From Neodiprion pinetum (Eukaryota > Arthropoda > Insecta > Hymenoptera > Diprionidae): a stretch of 64,000 nucleotides of DNA. Below, piece by piece: positions 1-13,507 of the stretch (position 1 is its first letter; the number at the start of each line of letters is the position of its first letter). Made by a program: the position numbers and the translations under genes. The stretch is from NCBI RefSeq assembly GCF_021155775.2, contig NC_060232.1:37817089-37881088 (forward strand), written 5' to 3'. The notes beneath the pieces are model-generated. The model had not been told where the DNA came from. It did no database searches and saw only the letters and a program-made list of their open reading frames with translations.

Positions 1-535
1 ATGGTGAAAATTCTTTTGCCGTTTGTCAGCTGCTGCTGCTTTTACTGCTACGTGATATTACGTGAAAATGATTTTATCAAAAGCCGCAAGGTTTAAAAGC
101 CCTTCAAAGGATTACCGAGTACCAAGTTTTTTCCCGTACTGCGTATCGCAGTTGCAATTATAACGAGTTCGTGCAGCGGCAATTCTCAATTCGCGAACGT
201 TGCACGAACGGAGAGATGAATAAAAAAAAAAAAAATAAAAATCCAATTCGGGATATTCCGACAAGAACGATTCCTCGAAATTTCATTAACAAGTTTTCGT
301 CCTCGGCGTGAATAAGTTTGTTATTATTATCATTATCGTTATCATTATTATTATTAGTATTATTTTCATTATTATTTTACTCCGAGGTAGGAGAGCACAA
401 AAAAAAAAAAAAAAAAAAAAGAGTAATGATAAAATTTCTTGCCAAGGCAGGGCGATAAGAGTGACGAAGAAAGCGGCGAAGGAAGAGAAAAAAAAAAGAA
501 AAAATAAAAGGAAAAAACCGACAACTTCCTCGACA

Positions 536-603
<68 letters not shown>
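536..603. repeat. (CT)n microsatellite
   Basis: About 34 CT units with one interruption near the start (TCTTCT). It produces artefactual Ser-Leu and Arg-Glu frames on the two strands. Confidence 0.97.
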
Positions 604-612
<9 letters not shown>

Positions 613-973
613 TTTTAATTCACCGAACTCTCGCATTCCGCGTCCCTTATCAGTCGCTACAGGGCTTCGAGTCCTTCGAGAGATACTTCGTCGAGAATTA
701 TACGCATACAGCAAGAGGAGTTTCATTCAGGGGATTGAGTTGGTTCATTGCTTGTTGAAGTAGCTGCTTAATTAGACTTTCCCTTCTTACACCTTCTTCC
801 CTCACTTATTTCCCCGCAACATTCTCTGCGTATAACATATACGTATTTAAGCCGCAGCATTGATACACCCACTCTCTCTTTCACAGAGACATTATTCTCC
901 GTCTTTTCAATCCCGTTGTAAACAAAGATAAGAGGAGGAAAAAAAAATGAAAAATCTGCTAACTTGACGAGAT

Positions 974-986
974 CCCCCCCCCCCCC
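974..986. repeat. Poly-C run (13 C)
   Basis: Thirteen C, one A, then four more C. The minus strand is G-rich. It belongs to a set of C/G homopolymers scattered through the window. Confidence 0.95.
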
Positions 987-2900
987 ACCCCTTGCAAGTT
1001 TCCCTCGGAAAATTACCGTCGACGCAATTGAGAGCGAAATTTAATTCGCGTTCAACGATTTAAATTCAATCCGGTTTTTTATTTCATCGCTTTGAAGGAT
1101 CGAATTCCTTTTGAGGTATGTGAAATTTTGTGCGAGCGCAATTTTTTATTCAATAATACCTACTCGGTTGAAATCGATCGTCCGATGTCGATATCGTTGT
1201 AAAACCGGAGCTTTGCTATTTTTTTTTTTTCTTTTCTTTTTATTTTCTTCGCAAGGTTTTATTCAAGGCTTACACAGTTGGAGAAAATCGACGAATGTTT
1301 CTTAAGTAAACCTGGAGCTCGTATTACAGACACATGTAATATACATGCAGGCATACATGCGTAATGCAACGATAACTCGGTTATAGCGTCTACTTAACTC
1401 GGTACGTTACAGCGGTGTTTAAATATTGACTTGGTAATTGTCGAAGGGTGCCGGAAAGGAATTTGCCATTCAAATACCAAACTTATACGTATTCCACCCT
1501 CGATTCGCGATCTTTTCATTTACTTCCGTCGTTTCCTTCGTCGATATTCTTACGCAATTTTATACACCAATTTTAAATCGTTTCGTTAAATCAGTTTATA
1601 TTTCAATATTCTCCCGCGTTGGCTTTCGCTCTTTCTCTTAGAATATTTCAATCGATTATAACCGGAGAATTTCAATCGCTTCTGAATAACATGCATGTGT
1701 AATTATTATCGGTGTTACGCGTCTTGCGGTCCTTCGGGGGGGGTGAAAAACAATTTAAATTTCCCACCTCGAGAGACAACATCTCACGTTTTTGACTCGA
1801 GACATCGACCGTGATTAAATTTTTCTTCGAACTTACTAAACAAGTTTTTTCGCCTGCGTGATTGTTTATTAAAAAAACGAAGAAAATTAGACCCTGCAGA
1901 ACCCTGTAGGACATTATGTACTCGAGGGGAATTCTGGGGGTTCGTTAAAAGTTCGTTTTGAAAAAATGTAAAAAATCAAAAAAATACACACGCGCTGGAT
2001 TCCGATTTATCAATACAACTTGTAAAGCCACTGCGGCAAAGAAATCGAAGCGAGTATCTCTTCTTTTGAAAATAACGAAAGTGAAGAAGACTCGCGATCC
2101 GGGTTTGAAATATAACGAGGCGCTACTTACGAGGCTTGAATGAATAAAATACGGTGGGCAGAATGTTGATTTATCGGGTAGCGAAGACATCCTTGAACGT
2201 TGTTCCTGCATTTCCGACATATTTTCGTACCGTAGTATACATACATATCCATCGTCCCACGGTACTCCGAAATTCTCTATAATTCATCCCTCTGGAGAAT
2301 CGTACAAAAGTACATAACGATATTACGTCACTCATCTCATTCCGAGCTCCTCCGAAGTACGAAGCTTATTTAGAAATTAGACAGACTTTTCTTTACACGT
2401 TATTTTATCTCATTTTTCCGTTTTCCTCACACGTTCCCGAATATTCGTCGAATATCGAGAGGTCGGTATTTTATTATATGTTTTAAAATAAACTTTCGAA
2501 ATCTGCTGGTAAGAAGCCTCGTTTCTATGCGTGCTTATATACGTGTAAACGTCTTTCCGCAAGCGAGAATAACTGGAACGTCAAAACAAGAACGTCGGTA
2601 GAAATAAAAAGAAAAAGTAGACGAAGAGATTTAAAAAAACAGAAGAAAAATGAGGTTTTCGCTATCGCCGAGGACTCAAACTTGATGACGAAATTTGTGT
2701 GAAAGAAACGGTTTTAGTAAATAAAACTTCCGGTTTATAATCCCCCGAGACAGATTTATCGCCGAAGGTATTCTCCTGCCGTTAATGATCTTCTCTCCGT
2801 GAAATTAACTTTCCGGAATGTCTTCGGTTACGGTCGGAGCATATTATAATTCCCATAACACCTCTCTCAGAATTCATATATCCAGCATCTCTCTCTCTCG

Positions 2901-2934
2901 AGAAGAAGAAGAAGAAGAAGAAGAAGAAGAAGAA
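2901..2934. repeat. (AGA)n microsatellite
   Basis: About 11 trinucleotide units preceded by a short CT run. The apparent poly-Glu frame is a product of the repeat. Confidence 0.97.
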
Positions 2935-2988
2935 ATTATTTCTCCTATTCGTTCACACTCGAATGATCTTTTTTTTTTTTTTTCAATT

Positions 2989-3188
2989 ACACCGAGAGAA
3001 ATTTAACGCTTGTGCAAGAATAAATTGACGTTAAAGCCTTGTTTGGATAAAAATAAGTAGAGTAAACCAAAAAAAGATCGCCTACCTCGTTTTTCGTAAT
3101 TCCAAAAATATTGAAACAATTTTTTTAACGATACCTGCTTTACAGATTTTTTTCTAGTTACTGTAAGAAATGATTTTTTTCTCAGCGT
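2989..3188. mobile_element. Internally deleted CACTGAG-end element (family R1)
   Basis: The left end reads ACACCGAGAGAAATTT and the right end, reverse-complemented, reads ACGCTGAGAAAAAAATC, so the two ends form a short imperfect terminal inverted repeat. The right half, reverse-complemented, matches the copy starting at 44702 (poly-A, then AACTACGAAAAACGAGGTA-type sequence). The left part matches the 3' portion of the copy at 29255 (AATAAATTGACGTTAAAGCC). It is about 200 bp and non-coding. I infer a MITE-like DNA transposon. No clear target-site duplication was found. Confidence 0.6.
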
Positions 3189-3842
3189 ATCTGTCTTTTT
3201 TTCTTACGTTATACGAGTATACACTTTGGAAACGGTAATTGCAGGGACGCGGATGACAAAAAAAAAAAAAAAGAAAAGAAAAATGAAATATAAATATTCA
3301 ATGCAATTTCGGAGCATTTGATCGCCCGTTGAAAGAATTCCTACACGTGTACATGCTGTGAGAAAATTTCGCCTTGTTAGCATATCATCACCATAAGACA
3401 GGCGCATGTCAGAACTCGGCTTTTCACTTTCCATATTTTCCCCGTCCCTCTTCGCGTCTATCTTGTATTATACATACGTACGAAATTTGTTCGCATCCGA
3501 ATGGAACCCCGGGCGAGAGATGAAAACCCCGAGAATTTCGGTGACAGATGTGGGATTCGAATTTTTACGCAGAGTCTCGTTTGATCTGTTCAACCGAGTT
3601 TCGCTCTGTCTCCGAAGTTTTTTTCACGAGGTTCGATCACGGATCTCCGAAAGTTACGTTTCCAAAATTTTTAGTATATCTCAGGATAAGATAAAAATGA
3701 TGATCGTAATTTCGATCCTTCTTCTTTTCTCTTCTTCAATTTTACTCAGCCGCGCGATGCAAACTTTCGGTAGTCAACTGATTACAACGCAATGGCCGTG
3801 ACGAACGCCTTGATTATCGATTCAATTAAGTTTCAACGGAAC

Positions 3843-3863
3843 CAACAACAACAACAACAACAA
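3843..3863. repeat. (CAA)n microsatellite
   Basis: Seven CAA/ACA units. Confidence 0.95.
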
Positions 3864-4487
3864 TAGCAGCGCAAATTGCCAGGCTTTGATCCCAGTTTCG
3901 CTTCCCTACATCGCGTGTAATACACAGGCGGGAAAACTTCGACAATAAACGCAAATTTCTGCAAAATTTAACAAGGATCTTTAGTCCTATTGTAATTACC
4001 CAGATTTTGGTTAGCACGGATGTGTTTAACATACAACGTGTGTTTATGTGTTTAACGTACTCAGGGAGCGCGATGTTAAGTGGCTAAATTTTTAACGGAA
4101 CATCGACATATTTTTATGCCGCATCCGCATGTAACAGTTTTTACGATTTAAGAAAATTACGCGTTGGGACCAAAGAAATCGAAATAGTAAAAATGAACTA
4201 TTTTTTTCAAGCTCAGTCCTGCTGTTGTTCTCTTTGACACTATCGGAAAATTCCTTTCAGGTTATTTTTTAATTAAAATACACGTTTGATATTGACAGTT
4301 TGAATAATGTTTGCTTTTCATTCGTCAAGCAGGTATCAATAACAGAATATTTCCCGATCTTCCTACGTCCTGTAAAGAAAATTATGAAAAGGAATGTTTC
4401 TCGTTGCGTTTCGATATGGCTTTTCAAGAGGTTTTCATGCTAATGACACGTTATATCATATACAATAGGGCGAAAAATGAGGAAAGG

Positions 4488-4489
<2 letters not shown>

Positions 4490-4530
<41 letters not shown>
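4490..4530. repeat. (TA)n microsatellite
   Basis: About 20 uninterrupted TA units. It encodes the Tyr-Ile runs seen in several chance frames. Confidence 0.97.
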
Positions 4531-4533
<3 letters not shown>

Positions 4534-5007
4534 GACGCGAAATTTATGCCGCGATTAGCTTCGGGAACAATCAGGTCAAGGAGAAATCGAGCGAAGAGGT
4601 TAGTTGAAGATGCTAGGATGCAGGATGATGAGGAATTCTCATTAAAACTGAATCGCTCGGCGTGCACGATTCATTGGCCTTTGATGTTTTCCTCTCCCCG
4701 CTGTTGAGAATGAGAGACTACGTATACATATATATATATACGTAATACAATAACGTATACAATATACAATATTGCAAATTGTAATAAGGTTGTACCCTTT
4801 GTTTTGAGCCCGGAATTTGCGCTGATGAATTTTAAGCCCCATTTTTTTCCATCTGTACAAAGTTATGAAAATTTCAATTTTTCTTTGACAGTAACAGCCC
4901 GCGTTCTCGAACAATTGACGAATCGTGGAGAAATTAATTGAAAACGTGTATAGTTGAAGGGATTTGTCCGATGTTTGCAAAAAAGTACGTTAACGTTTTC
5001 AAAACGT

Positions 5008-5612
5008 TATTGTGCTGAGTCAATTTTTGTAGCAAGACGCTGATTACAAATCTGAAATCAAATTTCAAAAATTCAAGATGATGGATCCGATATGGTGGAC
5101 GTAAGTTTTAAATTTCATCGAATTCGGTCAAAAAACTCTATGCAGGGATTTTCGAGGTCGCTTATTGGATTTCTGAATTTTCAAAATCTGATTTCAGATT
5201 CATAATAGACGATCCCGAGAACCCCTGACGGAGTTTTTTCTCCAGATTCGATTGAATTTAAAATTTTCGCCCGCCATATCGGATCTGCCATCCTGACTGT
5301 TTAAAATTAGATTTCAGATTCGCAATCAGCGACCCCGAAAACTCATAATTCATGTAAAACACGTACACGTGTAGAGGGATAACTTTTTCGAAAATGAATT
5401 ATTCCTTCAATTTTCACGATCTTTTTCAATCAATTTTATTCCATCAATAATAATTTACATTACATCGCAGTAATTACTCTTGAATATTAAAAACCTATTA
5501 TCACACTATAAGAAATAGCGAAAAACCGCAAAGAAATATGTTTCCAAAGTTCTCCAGATACACAAAATATCGATTCAAAATAGGTGTTGAGAATGCTCAC
5601 CACTATGACTCA
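5008..5612 (+). repeat. Long interspersed repeat R2, copy A
   Basis: It aligns along most of its length with 43500-44028 in the same orientation. Shared landmarks in order are: a CTGAGT-like left edge, CTGATTAC..AATCTGAAATCA, AAAACTCTATGCAGG, AAAATCTGATTTCAGATTC, GTAAAACA.GTACA, AATAATAATTTACAT, GAAATAGCGAAAAACCGCAA and a right edge near AAATAGGTG. The first half is internally palindromic: the AATCTGAAATC unit recurs in reverse complement near 5190 and 5310. Copy A has about 130 bp of extra palindromic sequence (near 5195-5330) that copy B lacks. No open reading frame is present, so I infer a non-autonomous transposon or a dispersed satellite-derived unit. Confidence 0.75.
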
Positions 5613-8600
5613 AAAGTGTTTGTCAAAAAAAAAAATTCTACAACTAGTCGAATTCATAGTAAAAATTATACCGTACATATAATTTTTCTTGAGATCTGTA
5701 ACATGTTTTTTTTCTACCAAAATTCAACGACAACAACAACAATAATAATAATAATGATATCGGAGGAACGGAGAAACAATTCTGTCATGATGTTTAGTAA
5801 TTTGTCCCAGACGACGTTATGCAATCACTCGTTGTCCGGTTAAATAGCTTTCCACGACCCTGAAATGCTGTTAAGGGCCATTCGCCAAGGATATTCTCGT
5901 TAAAACTTGGAACGAACGAATTATTGGCCGTCTGAACTTGAACGTTGGGAAAGAGGGAGTGATCAATACGATTATAGCCGAAAGCCATGCCGTGCTACGG
6001 ATTTTATTTGCGTTCCAGCTTTTTACAACCCTCTTGATCACGAATAGATATTATAACCGCGTTCCCGTTATTTCTAGCTCCGGCCTTTCATCTCTGATAT
6101 CTGTTCTTCTTCTTTCTCTACTCTCTCTCTCTCTCTCTCTCCCTCCCCGATTCCTTCTCTCATTTTATCCCGATTGGCGTCTGCATACTGAAAAAAAATA
6201 AAAAAATTCCCAACTCTGGCACAGAAATAACTTCGTGATTTTATTTCCGTCCTTGTCGAAGCAAAAAAAAAAAAAAAAAAGAAGAAAAAGAAAATAGACA
6301 AATAAAACAGGAGGAGATTGAAATTCGGTAAAAGGAAAGTGAATTCGCTCGGATTTGAAGTCTTTGCTCGTGACTCGGCCGTCGAGTCGCGGTAAATAAC
6401 GTTGCGGAGATGCAATCGGTGTCAAGATCAGCGGCCGTTTCTATTCGTGGTGTAAGTGTAGTTAGCGTAGATATAACGGAGAATCGGAGAGACGAGGATA
6501 ATACATATATTGCGGGTGTTCGGACGGACACACGACTTGCACTTCGCACGGTCGTTTAAAAATATCAAAACTATAAAGCTCCTCGCTGCTTGTAACTCGA
6601 CGAACGCGCGGCGTGGATTTTCACTTTTCGACCAGTATTCGGCCCTCCGAGTTATCAATTTGTTCGCAATCTGCGGAAAAAACGAGAAAATAAACAAAAA
6701 AAAGAAAGCCAAAACAGTAACGAAGATAGTAATAATTAAAGCCAATAAATCGAGGAAAATTATCTGAATTAATTTTTAAATTGTAATACATCTGTCGATT
6801 AATATAAATCGGTATCGTTATACACGTGTTTTCAGACGTTTATGCGGATACGTATAACCGTGTATGTTTGAAAAATTCATAGCCAGTTATTTCAGCGACG
6901 TGAAGAACTCCCGAGCTGCTGGTCGGAGGCTTTATATCAGTTTTATTTCTTGGGAGTTTGTGCGTAAGGAAGGAAAATTTGCTTCTCGGAATTCGGTGCT
7001 CCGTGTTATCAATTTCGAGGATAACGCGGGAAATATGAGCTGACGAAAAGCTGGGAAGGAAAAAAGAGAGATGGGAAAAAAGATTCTACGGTTTAATATA
7101 ATTTCATCGGAAATTGTTGCAGGGAATAATTTCGACTCTTGGCTTGTAAGAAGACTCGCAAGGACGAACGACGAGGGAATAATCCTTCAAGGTTTTCTTG
7201 CGTAAACGTTGTATTGTTGGAAAAGAAATTACCTTGGCATCGGTGATCTCGGTGATTTACTTCGGGACAAATGACTAATTCGATAGATCAAATATTCCGT
7301 CTTCTATTTTCGTTGCGAAAAATCACTAGCGGCTTTTTCCTTCTCGCATTTCTTTCTGCTTCGAGATCAAAGTTTGACTCGGGCGAATCAACAAGATAAC
7401 TTTTAACAAGAAAAATCCAATTTCAAACAACGCGGTTTCCTTTTTTTCTTCTTCTTCTTCTTCTCCCTTTTCTTTTTCCTCTTCGATTTGTAACTTGTAA
7501 TTGCGGTCAAATTCTGGGAAATGTACCGATATAAACGAAGATTTTCACTGCACGTTTTTTATTGTAAGATTTAGACGATATTCAATATTTTTTTTTCTCA
7601 TATGTCGTCACGATTCGAGATTTTCGTACATTTAAAAACTGCGCTTCAATTGTTTTCCTGAAAAGCTTGAAATGCTAAAACTACAACAAACAGCGATAAA
7701 CTTGGCGATGTTTGTTAGATTTTTTTCATCACGCCACGCAATTATCTTATTTAAGAAAAATATCCATCGCGAATTCAAGGAAACAGATTTTCTTTCGCTC
7801 CAATCGTTGATTCAATATCGATAACTGTCGTTAAAAATCGATATCAGTACAGAATATTAAGAAATGAAATATTCTGCTAAAAAGAAAATGTCTCAGTTGG
7901 ATTTCCGAAAATAGTTTTCGGAATAGAACGAATGAACGAAAAATTGAAATCAAACAAAATCCACTATTGTTTTTATTTATTTATTTTTTTTCAACACAGT
8001 CGTGCGATTTGAAGTAAAAAATCGACACTTGAGCTAACAATCATCGTAACTTTCGACATTTTCCGCCGGTGAATTTTTAATAAAATCATCGTCTGTAATC
8101 TCGTTTTAAAATAAACGAAAAACTGTCGATCTTCGACCTGTCAGCGAGGTGATAAAAAATTTATTTCTCTCTAACAACAAAAATATCCCCATCAACTTCC
8201 GGTTACCGATCAATCATTCCGTGAATACGAACCCTCGACGTTCGTCGTCCGACACTCTCGACAACTCGGAAAGCGAGTCCCTCGGGAATTCGCCATTTCA
8301 TCCAGGAACTTTGCAGCGGCTGCTGCAGTCTATTGTCGGCCAGATTTGACGCTTGCGTGAAAGTTAACCGCTCTGCGTGCTTTATTCGAGCTATTTGCAA
8401 CGCGATCGGAATTCGAACTGAACTTCGAAACGCCGATAGGGAATTGGTATTAGTGCTTGTTCCGGTAATCGACGCTCTCTTTTTCTGTCGTGCTTTTTTT
8501 AGCGCCACTCTCTCTCTGAATGAATAGGAAATATCATGGTATTGTAAAAGAAAGCTTGGGATATTTTTTAGCTGTTGCATTTCAAGGCAAATTATGTAGT

Positions 8601-8904
8601 TATTATTTTAGCGAAATGAAATTTTCAACGTGAAAAAAAAAAAAAAAAAAATACCAGAAAACGGATCATTGATTCTATTCGAAAATCATGAATAACTCCC
8701 TGAATTTTCAATATTCTTAGCTGAAAATTTATTGACTAACTCTGAATATACAGATATTTAAAATTAAATTCAAAAAAGGCATTTATTTGAGTGGGTGAAA
8801 TTGAATTTTTGAATAAATTAACCATTTTTACGATATTTCATCGTTTATCTTGGATCAAATCATATTATTGTTGATGTTTTTCACGTGGAATTTACGGTGA
8901 ACAT
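5613..8904. other. Non-coding stretch
   Basis: No gene supported. It holds a CAA/AAT microsatellite near 5731-5755, a short CT run near 6120-6145, poly-A near 6263-6280 and a CTT run near 7448-7463. Overlapping frames at 6074-6549 cross poly-A/T and are rejected. Confidence 0.55.
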
Positions 8905-8933
8905 GCCGCGGGGTCATTTCGACCCCGGCGTGC
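8905..8933. repeat. GC-rich hairpin with GGGGTCATTTCGACCCC core
   Basis: Seen directly: GGGGTC and GACCCC arms around an ATTTC loop, extended by further GC pairs, in an AT-rich setting. Reading the minus strand outward from 8947 gives TTCAACCCTCAAGC leading into the hairpin. This resembles the TTAACCC-type termini of piggyBac-like insect elements. That family link is inference; I did not find a matching second end. Confidence 0.4.
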
Positions 8934-8947
8934 AGCTTGAGGGTTGA

Positions 8948-10261
8948 AATTGTTTTCAAATCGTTGAAAATTTCGTATATTTCTCTAATTTCACTATAAA
9001 GTCGTTCGTTTTACTCGTAACATTATTTTGTTCTATTTGAAGAAGAGAACGCAAAAATATTAAAAATCCCTTTTTTTCAAAAGAAATTCGACGCTTACAG
9101 TATTTATCAGTTCTCTTTTTCATTTAATTTTGCAACATCCGACCGACAATGATTGTGATCGACAAATGGAGATATCGAATCGATTATATTGGAATAGAAA
9201 AAAATCTTATTCGGTGATATCGTAAAAAATGGTTTACCGTAATAAATCCGATCCGGCGTAGAGTAAAATCAAAGAAATTAACCGTATTTCGAATGACTTG
9301 GAAATAAAGCATCGATGTCTAACAATAAGCTTTTGTTCATAATTCTAGTATTTTTTGCTATCGCATTTTTCTACATATCCTTGTAGCTCAGGGATGTGAT
9401 AACTTGACAAACACCGAATGCGCACGACTATCCAGAATCGATGAAAAATATCGATTTTTGAACAGTCAATTTCGTAAATGAAATTCGCCCGTCGGAATGT
9501 TGAAACTAAAACAAATAGTAACAAGTTTTGGCTTTTGTAAATAGTCGCAACGAGCGTTGAGGAGACTTTAAATCCGGCATCGTTTTCATTATCATCCCGA
9601 GGCTAAAGTTAATTAAAACGTGAACGTGTCGAAACGTTGAAACTAAAACTCCTATTTCGTACCTTTCGAATAACCAAAAAAATTGAATTTACAAAATCTG
9701 AGTCGTTTGTCGACGCTTTATTAAAGGTTTACTAAATTTCGGGCAATTCTGAAGTTGCGAAAGAACGATTTTTTTTTTCCAAAAATCCCTCATTACAATA
9801 ACGCAAAAAACTTTAGCCTGATTTATTCTTCCCCGTTTCTGATATCCGAGATGGATTTTTCAACCCCCGTATTTCGCGCCGTTCTGTATTCCAGCGAAAT
9901 TAGTCACGTGTTGGGTCGAGGGATCGCAGCGGGATGGTTGTTGGGGCTTAAGGTGAGTCTGACAGGCTGTGCATGGCTCGCCATGTAACGCGGGGGTGGT
10001 AAATGAAGTCAATTTGCAAGGCGACTAATGAGCGCCAGCGTCTTTCGGCCGTGGGTGGAACTCCCACGCCGTCATCCCCTTCTTCTTCTTCTTCTTCTTC
10101 TTCTTCTTCTTCTTCCTGCTTCCTTGACAATCATTGTCAGTCTCTAACCTTTGCACAATTTACAGCAACCCCTTTCCCACACCGAAACTGACTTCCGGCA
10201 ATTATCCCCCAATTTAAAATTTTTTTTCTACAATCGTTTGTACAAACAGGGAAACTTGTTG
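8948..10261. other. Non-coding stretch with one doubtful donor-ended frame
   Basis: No gene is firmly supported. A frame ending near 9953 stops exactly at a good donor (AAG|GTGAGT), but its upstream acceptor is weak and the peptide is unrecognised. A TTC repeat follows at 10081-10115. Confidence 0.5.
10081..10115. repeat. (TTC)n microsatellite
   Basis: About 12 TTC/TCT units. It gives the poly-Ser and poly-Glu frames on the two strands. Confidence 0.97.
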
Positions 10262-10345
10262 CACTGAGAGAAATTTTAAGTTGCGGTTACCGCTCAGTCC
10301 TTAATTACTTTCATATTTTACCACAATCGAGAAATATAGTGATAA
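10262..10345 (+). mobile_element. Left-end fragment of family R1
   Basis: It starts CACTGAGAGAAATTTTAAG and continues with GGTTACCGCTCAGTCCTTAA and CAATCGAGAAATATAG. This parallels the first 90 or so bases of the copy at 29255. The similarity fades near 10345, so only the left end remains. Confidence 0.65.
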
Positions 10346-12307
10346 GAGAATCGACCCCTTCCACAAATTAACAAATCTTCCGATACCTTTGAAAACGTAC
10401 TAAGGAAAAACTAAAGTATGCCTCATGTAACATATTTCGAATCCATTGTTACGCTAAACAAAAAATAAAAAATAAAAGAAGAAATAAACATCGTTTTAAT
10501 CAAATCAAATCTTTCAATGGGACGAATCTCTTTCAGTTTGAGCACTTCCGAAAAACTTTATGTACCAAACGACCCAATTTACGGTTTAATTTGCGTGTAC
10601 TTCGTACAGTGAGTTTTGTTTCTCCGGCTGTAGTTAAACTCGGGCGAAGTTGGCCTGCAACTAGATTTCACCAAGACGTTCACCAATTCATCGGGTTAAA
10701 TAATAATTTAACCATGTCCTGTACGTTAGTTTAACAGTCCCGAATCCTTGGCCCTTTATCAATTATGTGAGTGCTTTCAACGTAACACAGTTACAACGTG
10801 TACAAAGATTAAAAGCTGCTCGCTGGCTCAAGTCTCTGATAAACTTCCGTCCTACGGTAACTTTCATTTTCTACAGACCTCGAGTAATGTTATGCAAGGT
10901 TCAACGTTGACCGTATAAAAAAATACAAAAAAAACAAATGCGATCGAGTTCAAATAAACGAAAAAAATTTAACCAGAGGATCGGAAGGTTTTTCGAAATT
11001 AAAGAAACTTGTCGCGAAAACTTCAAACGAAACGTTTCTCAAACGATCAAGTTTTCCGAGTTTTTTTTTTTTTTTTTTTTCTACAATTTTCCCAATATCA
11101 CCCATAGTTTTGTACGTTACACTTTTCGAACGATTGAAAATACCGTCGTTTTACTTTTATATCGTCCGTCCGAACAACCTCGTAACGTTTATCAATTTTT
11201 CAAGAGCTTGATCCGGTTTGTTGTTATTACCATTATTATTACACCCGTATCGTTTTAATATACCGGAAACGTTGAGTGAGTTTGAAAAGTTTTCTACACA
11301 TACGCGTATAAATATCGTTCGCTGCCGAGCGGTGCAGAGTCCGTATTTCCTGAATAAGTAATTTTTCCTCTAAATTTCACCCAATTCATCCGCGCGCCTC
11401 GCTCAAATTATACACATAACTCGCGAATATATTTCACGGATAGGTGTGCTATTTGAATTATACCAAGTTCGCCGCGCGAATGGATCTATATATATATATA
11501 TACATATGCGGGGATTTGAATATTTCAAAAAAGCGTACTTGTCGTCCGCAGCGATACGAAAATATCCAATTTGCCGAACGCCCGACGTTTGAAGGAAAGG
11601 GAAAATTTTTGTATTTTTCGAATAGAAACTAAAAAAGAAAAAAACCAGGTGTCATAATTTGTTCCCGTCATCCATCGGCTTGTGTCAAAAATCTGTAAGT
11701 TTTTTTTTTCTTTTTTTTTTTTCATCGTTCATCGCTTCACGGTTAATTGAAACGTGCTCCAATCGAAAGTTTCTCTTCACCCTTATTTTTGTTAGATTTT
11801 TCGTTAGTGTGTACGTTTATTTTTTATTTTTTTATTTATTTTTTTTCCCCGTCAGTCGTTAGACTTTGTAATTGGATTTATTCCCGCGTCGGCGTTAATT
11901 ACTTATACACTAATTACAACGCATCCGGAGTAAATAATTCATCAGCGCGTCAGCATATGATGTTGTAATTATTCGCAAATATTAAAGAGATTGATTAAAC
12001 GCGTTTTCATTAAATACTGACGGTGAGATGTAATTTATACAAAATCAATTTCACATCGATCGCATAATTGTTATTTAATAATTTCGTTTCATTCGAGCAC
12101 AGTATATTTTTTATGGGAAATAAAATCTATCATTCTTACAATAATTATGTTACACGATATACAACTTGTTTCAAAACTGTTGTACAAAATTATTCCGTAC
12201 AATTCCGTGAGTTTGAAATTCGAAAAAATCAGGCCAAATAAAACAGTTTTCATAAATTTTCGATAATATTGGAATTTTACTGAAATTCTTAGTCGATTAT
12301 TTTCTGC

Positions 12308-12336
<29 letters not shown>
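12308..12336. repeat. (TC)n microsatellite
   Basis: About 14 TC units ending in a CCCTC interruption. Confidence 0.96.
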
Positions 12337-12340
<4 letters not shown>

Positions 12341-13487
12341 TTTGCGAATTGTTTATCATTCGAAACTGAAGAAAAATCGCAGCAAAATTGTGTCAGTTAT
12401 TGGATTTGAGATTTTTTTTATTTTCTGTTTCGACGAGGCGGAATTTTCGACAGAAACTGGATATTTTCAGGGAAGCTTTCTATAACTTGGGGATGGAAAA
12501 TGGTGTTGCGGCAGAGACCGTCTTCGGTTCAACGTTGTAAACTGATTCTATTGATCCTCGTATCGCCGCGTACGATTCGCGGAATCGTTCCCGAAAGCTG
12601 AGCTTTTAAGCGACGCGTAATCCGCCTCCGCTGATTGCAAAATGGCCACCGATCAAATCCCAGTAAGAAAAATATCGAACCACCATATTTCAGCCACCTG
12701 TAATAAACACCTTAATTATCAGTTGGTGGTCGAGAAATCACGTTATTCTACTACTTGTGCACCAAAAAATTTAATATAATTTGTCCGATTTTGTTGAAAA
12801 TTAATACATTTTCTTCATAAATGAATTTCCTATGCACAATCGATTGATAATGAGACACATTTTTTTCTTGGGTTAGAATTGGAAAAAAAAGAAAAACCGA
12901 ATCTACGGATAATAAACTTACGATTAAGCAAGAAATAAATTATCTTCCTTCGAAGTCTAATTAAAAATATTTTGAGCAGAAGTAAAAAATAGTCAAATAA
13001 TGTGATTTTTTTGATGTTTTTAACGTAACGCGGTGTTAGTTAATTGCTTTTTTTTACATTTATTCTTTCATCGTGGGCATTTTTTTTAGTTACACGTGTT
13101 GTAACGACGTTGACATTGCAATTAGTGAATCTTTTTGAATCCTTGTTCGGCGCAAAGTTTTTTTTTTTTATTTCAACCCGTTTTTGACCCGAGTTTACGT
13201 TCCATAAATTCTTGAATTTGCGCTGCCGTTCCGAGCGAACGAAATTCCGTAATAAAGCTCGTTTCGTAATTGTGAAAAACTGTACAGAGAGGATGGATGA
13301 AAAGTAATTGAAAATAAAATGAAAAATTTAATAAAACAAATTGTTACACGTCCCCGACGTTTCTTGATCACCATTAACCGCCTCTCGAAGTCGTTAACCC
13401 TGGTAATCGAGCGGAAGCTTCAAAGGGCCGGTTATCAAGAAATTTCCAGACCCTAATAATTAATTGGCAATGACGTTGAAGCCCCGT

Positions 13488-13507
13488 CCGAATATATATA
13501 TATTCGG
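13488..13507. repeat. Perfect 20 bp palindrome
   Basis: CCGAATATAT followed by its exact reverse complement. It could form a small cruciform. It may simply be a TA microsatellite with symmetrical flanks. Confidence 0.9.

Larger units (their letters stand above)
1..2988. other. Non-coding stretch with low-complexity tracts
   Basis: No supportable gene. Contents are A-rich runs, the CT microsatellite at 536-603, a run of 13 C at 974-986, and the GAA repeat at 2901-2934. All open frames in this block are short or cross these simple tracts. It could be intron or intergenic DNA. Confidence 0.6.
3190..5007. other. Non-coding stretch
   Basis: No gene supported. It contains a CAA microsatellite (3843-3863) and a long TA microsatellite (4490-4530). 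The frame at 3406-3801 has no recognisable domain, and I treat it as chance. Confidence 0.55.

Noticed and set aside
9815..9953. Open frame ending at AAG|GTGAGT
   Set aside because: The upstream acceptor is poor and the peptide is unrecognised. The donor alone is not enough.
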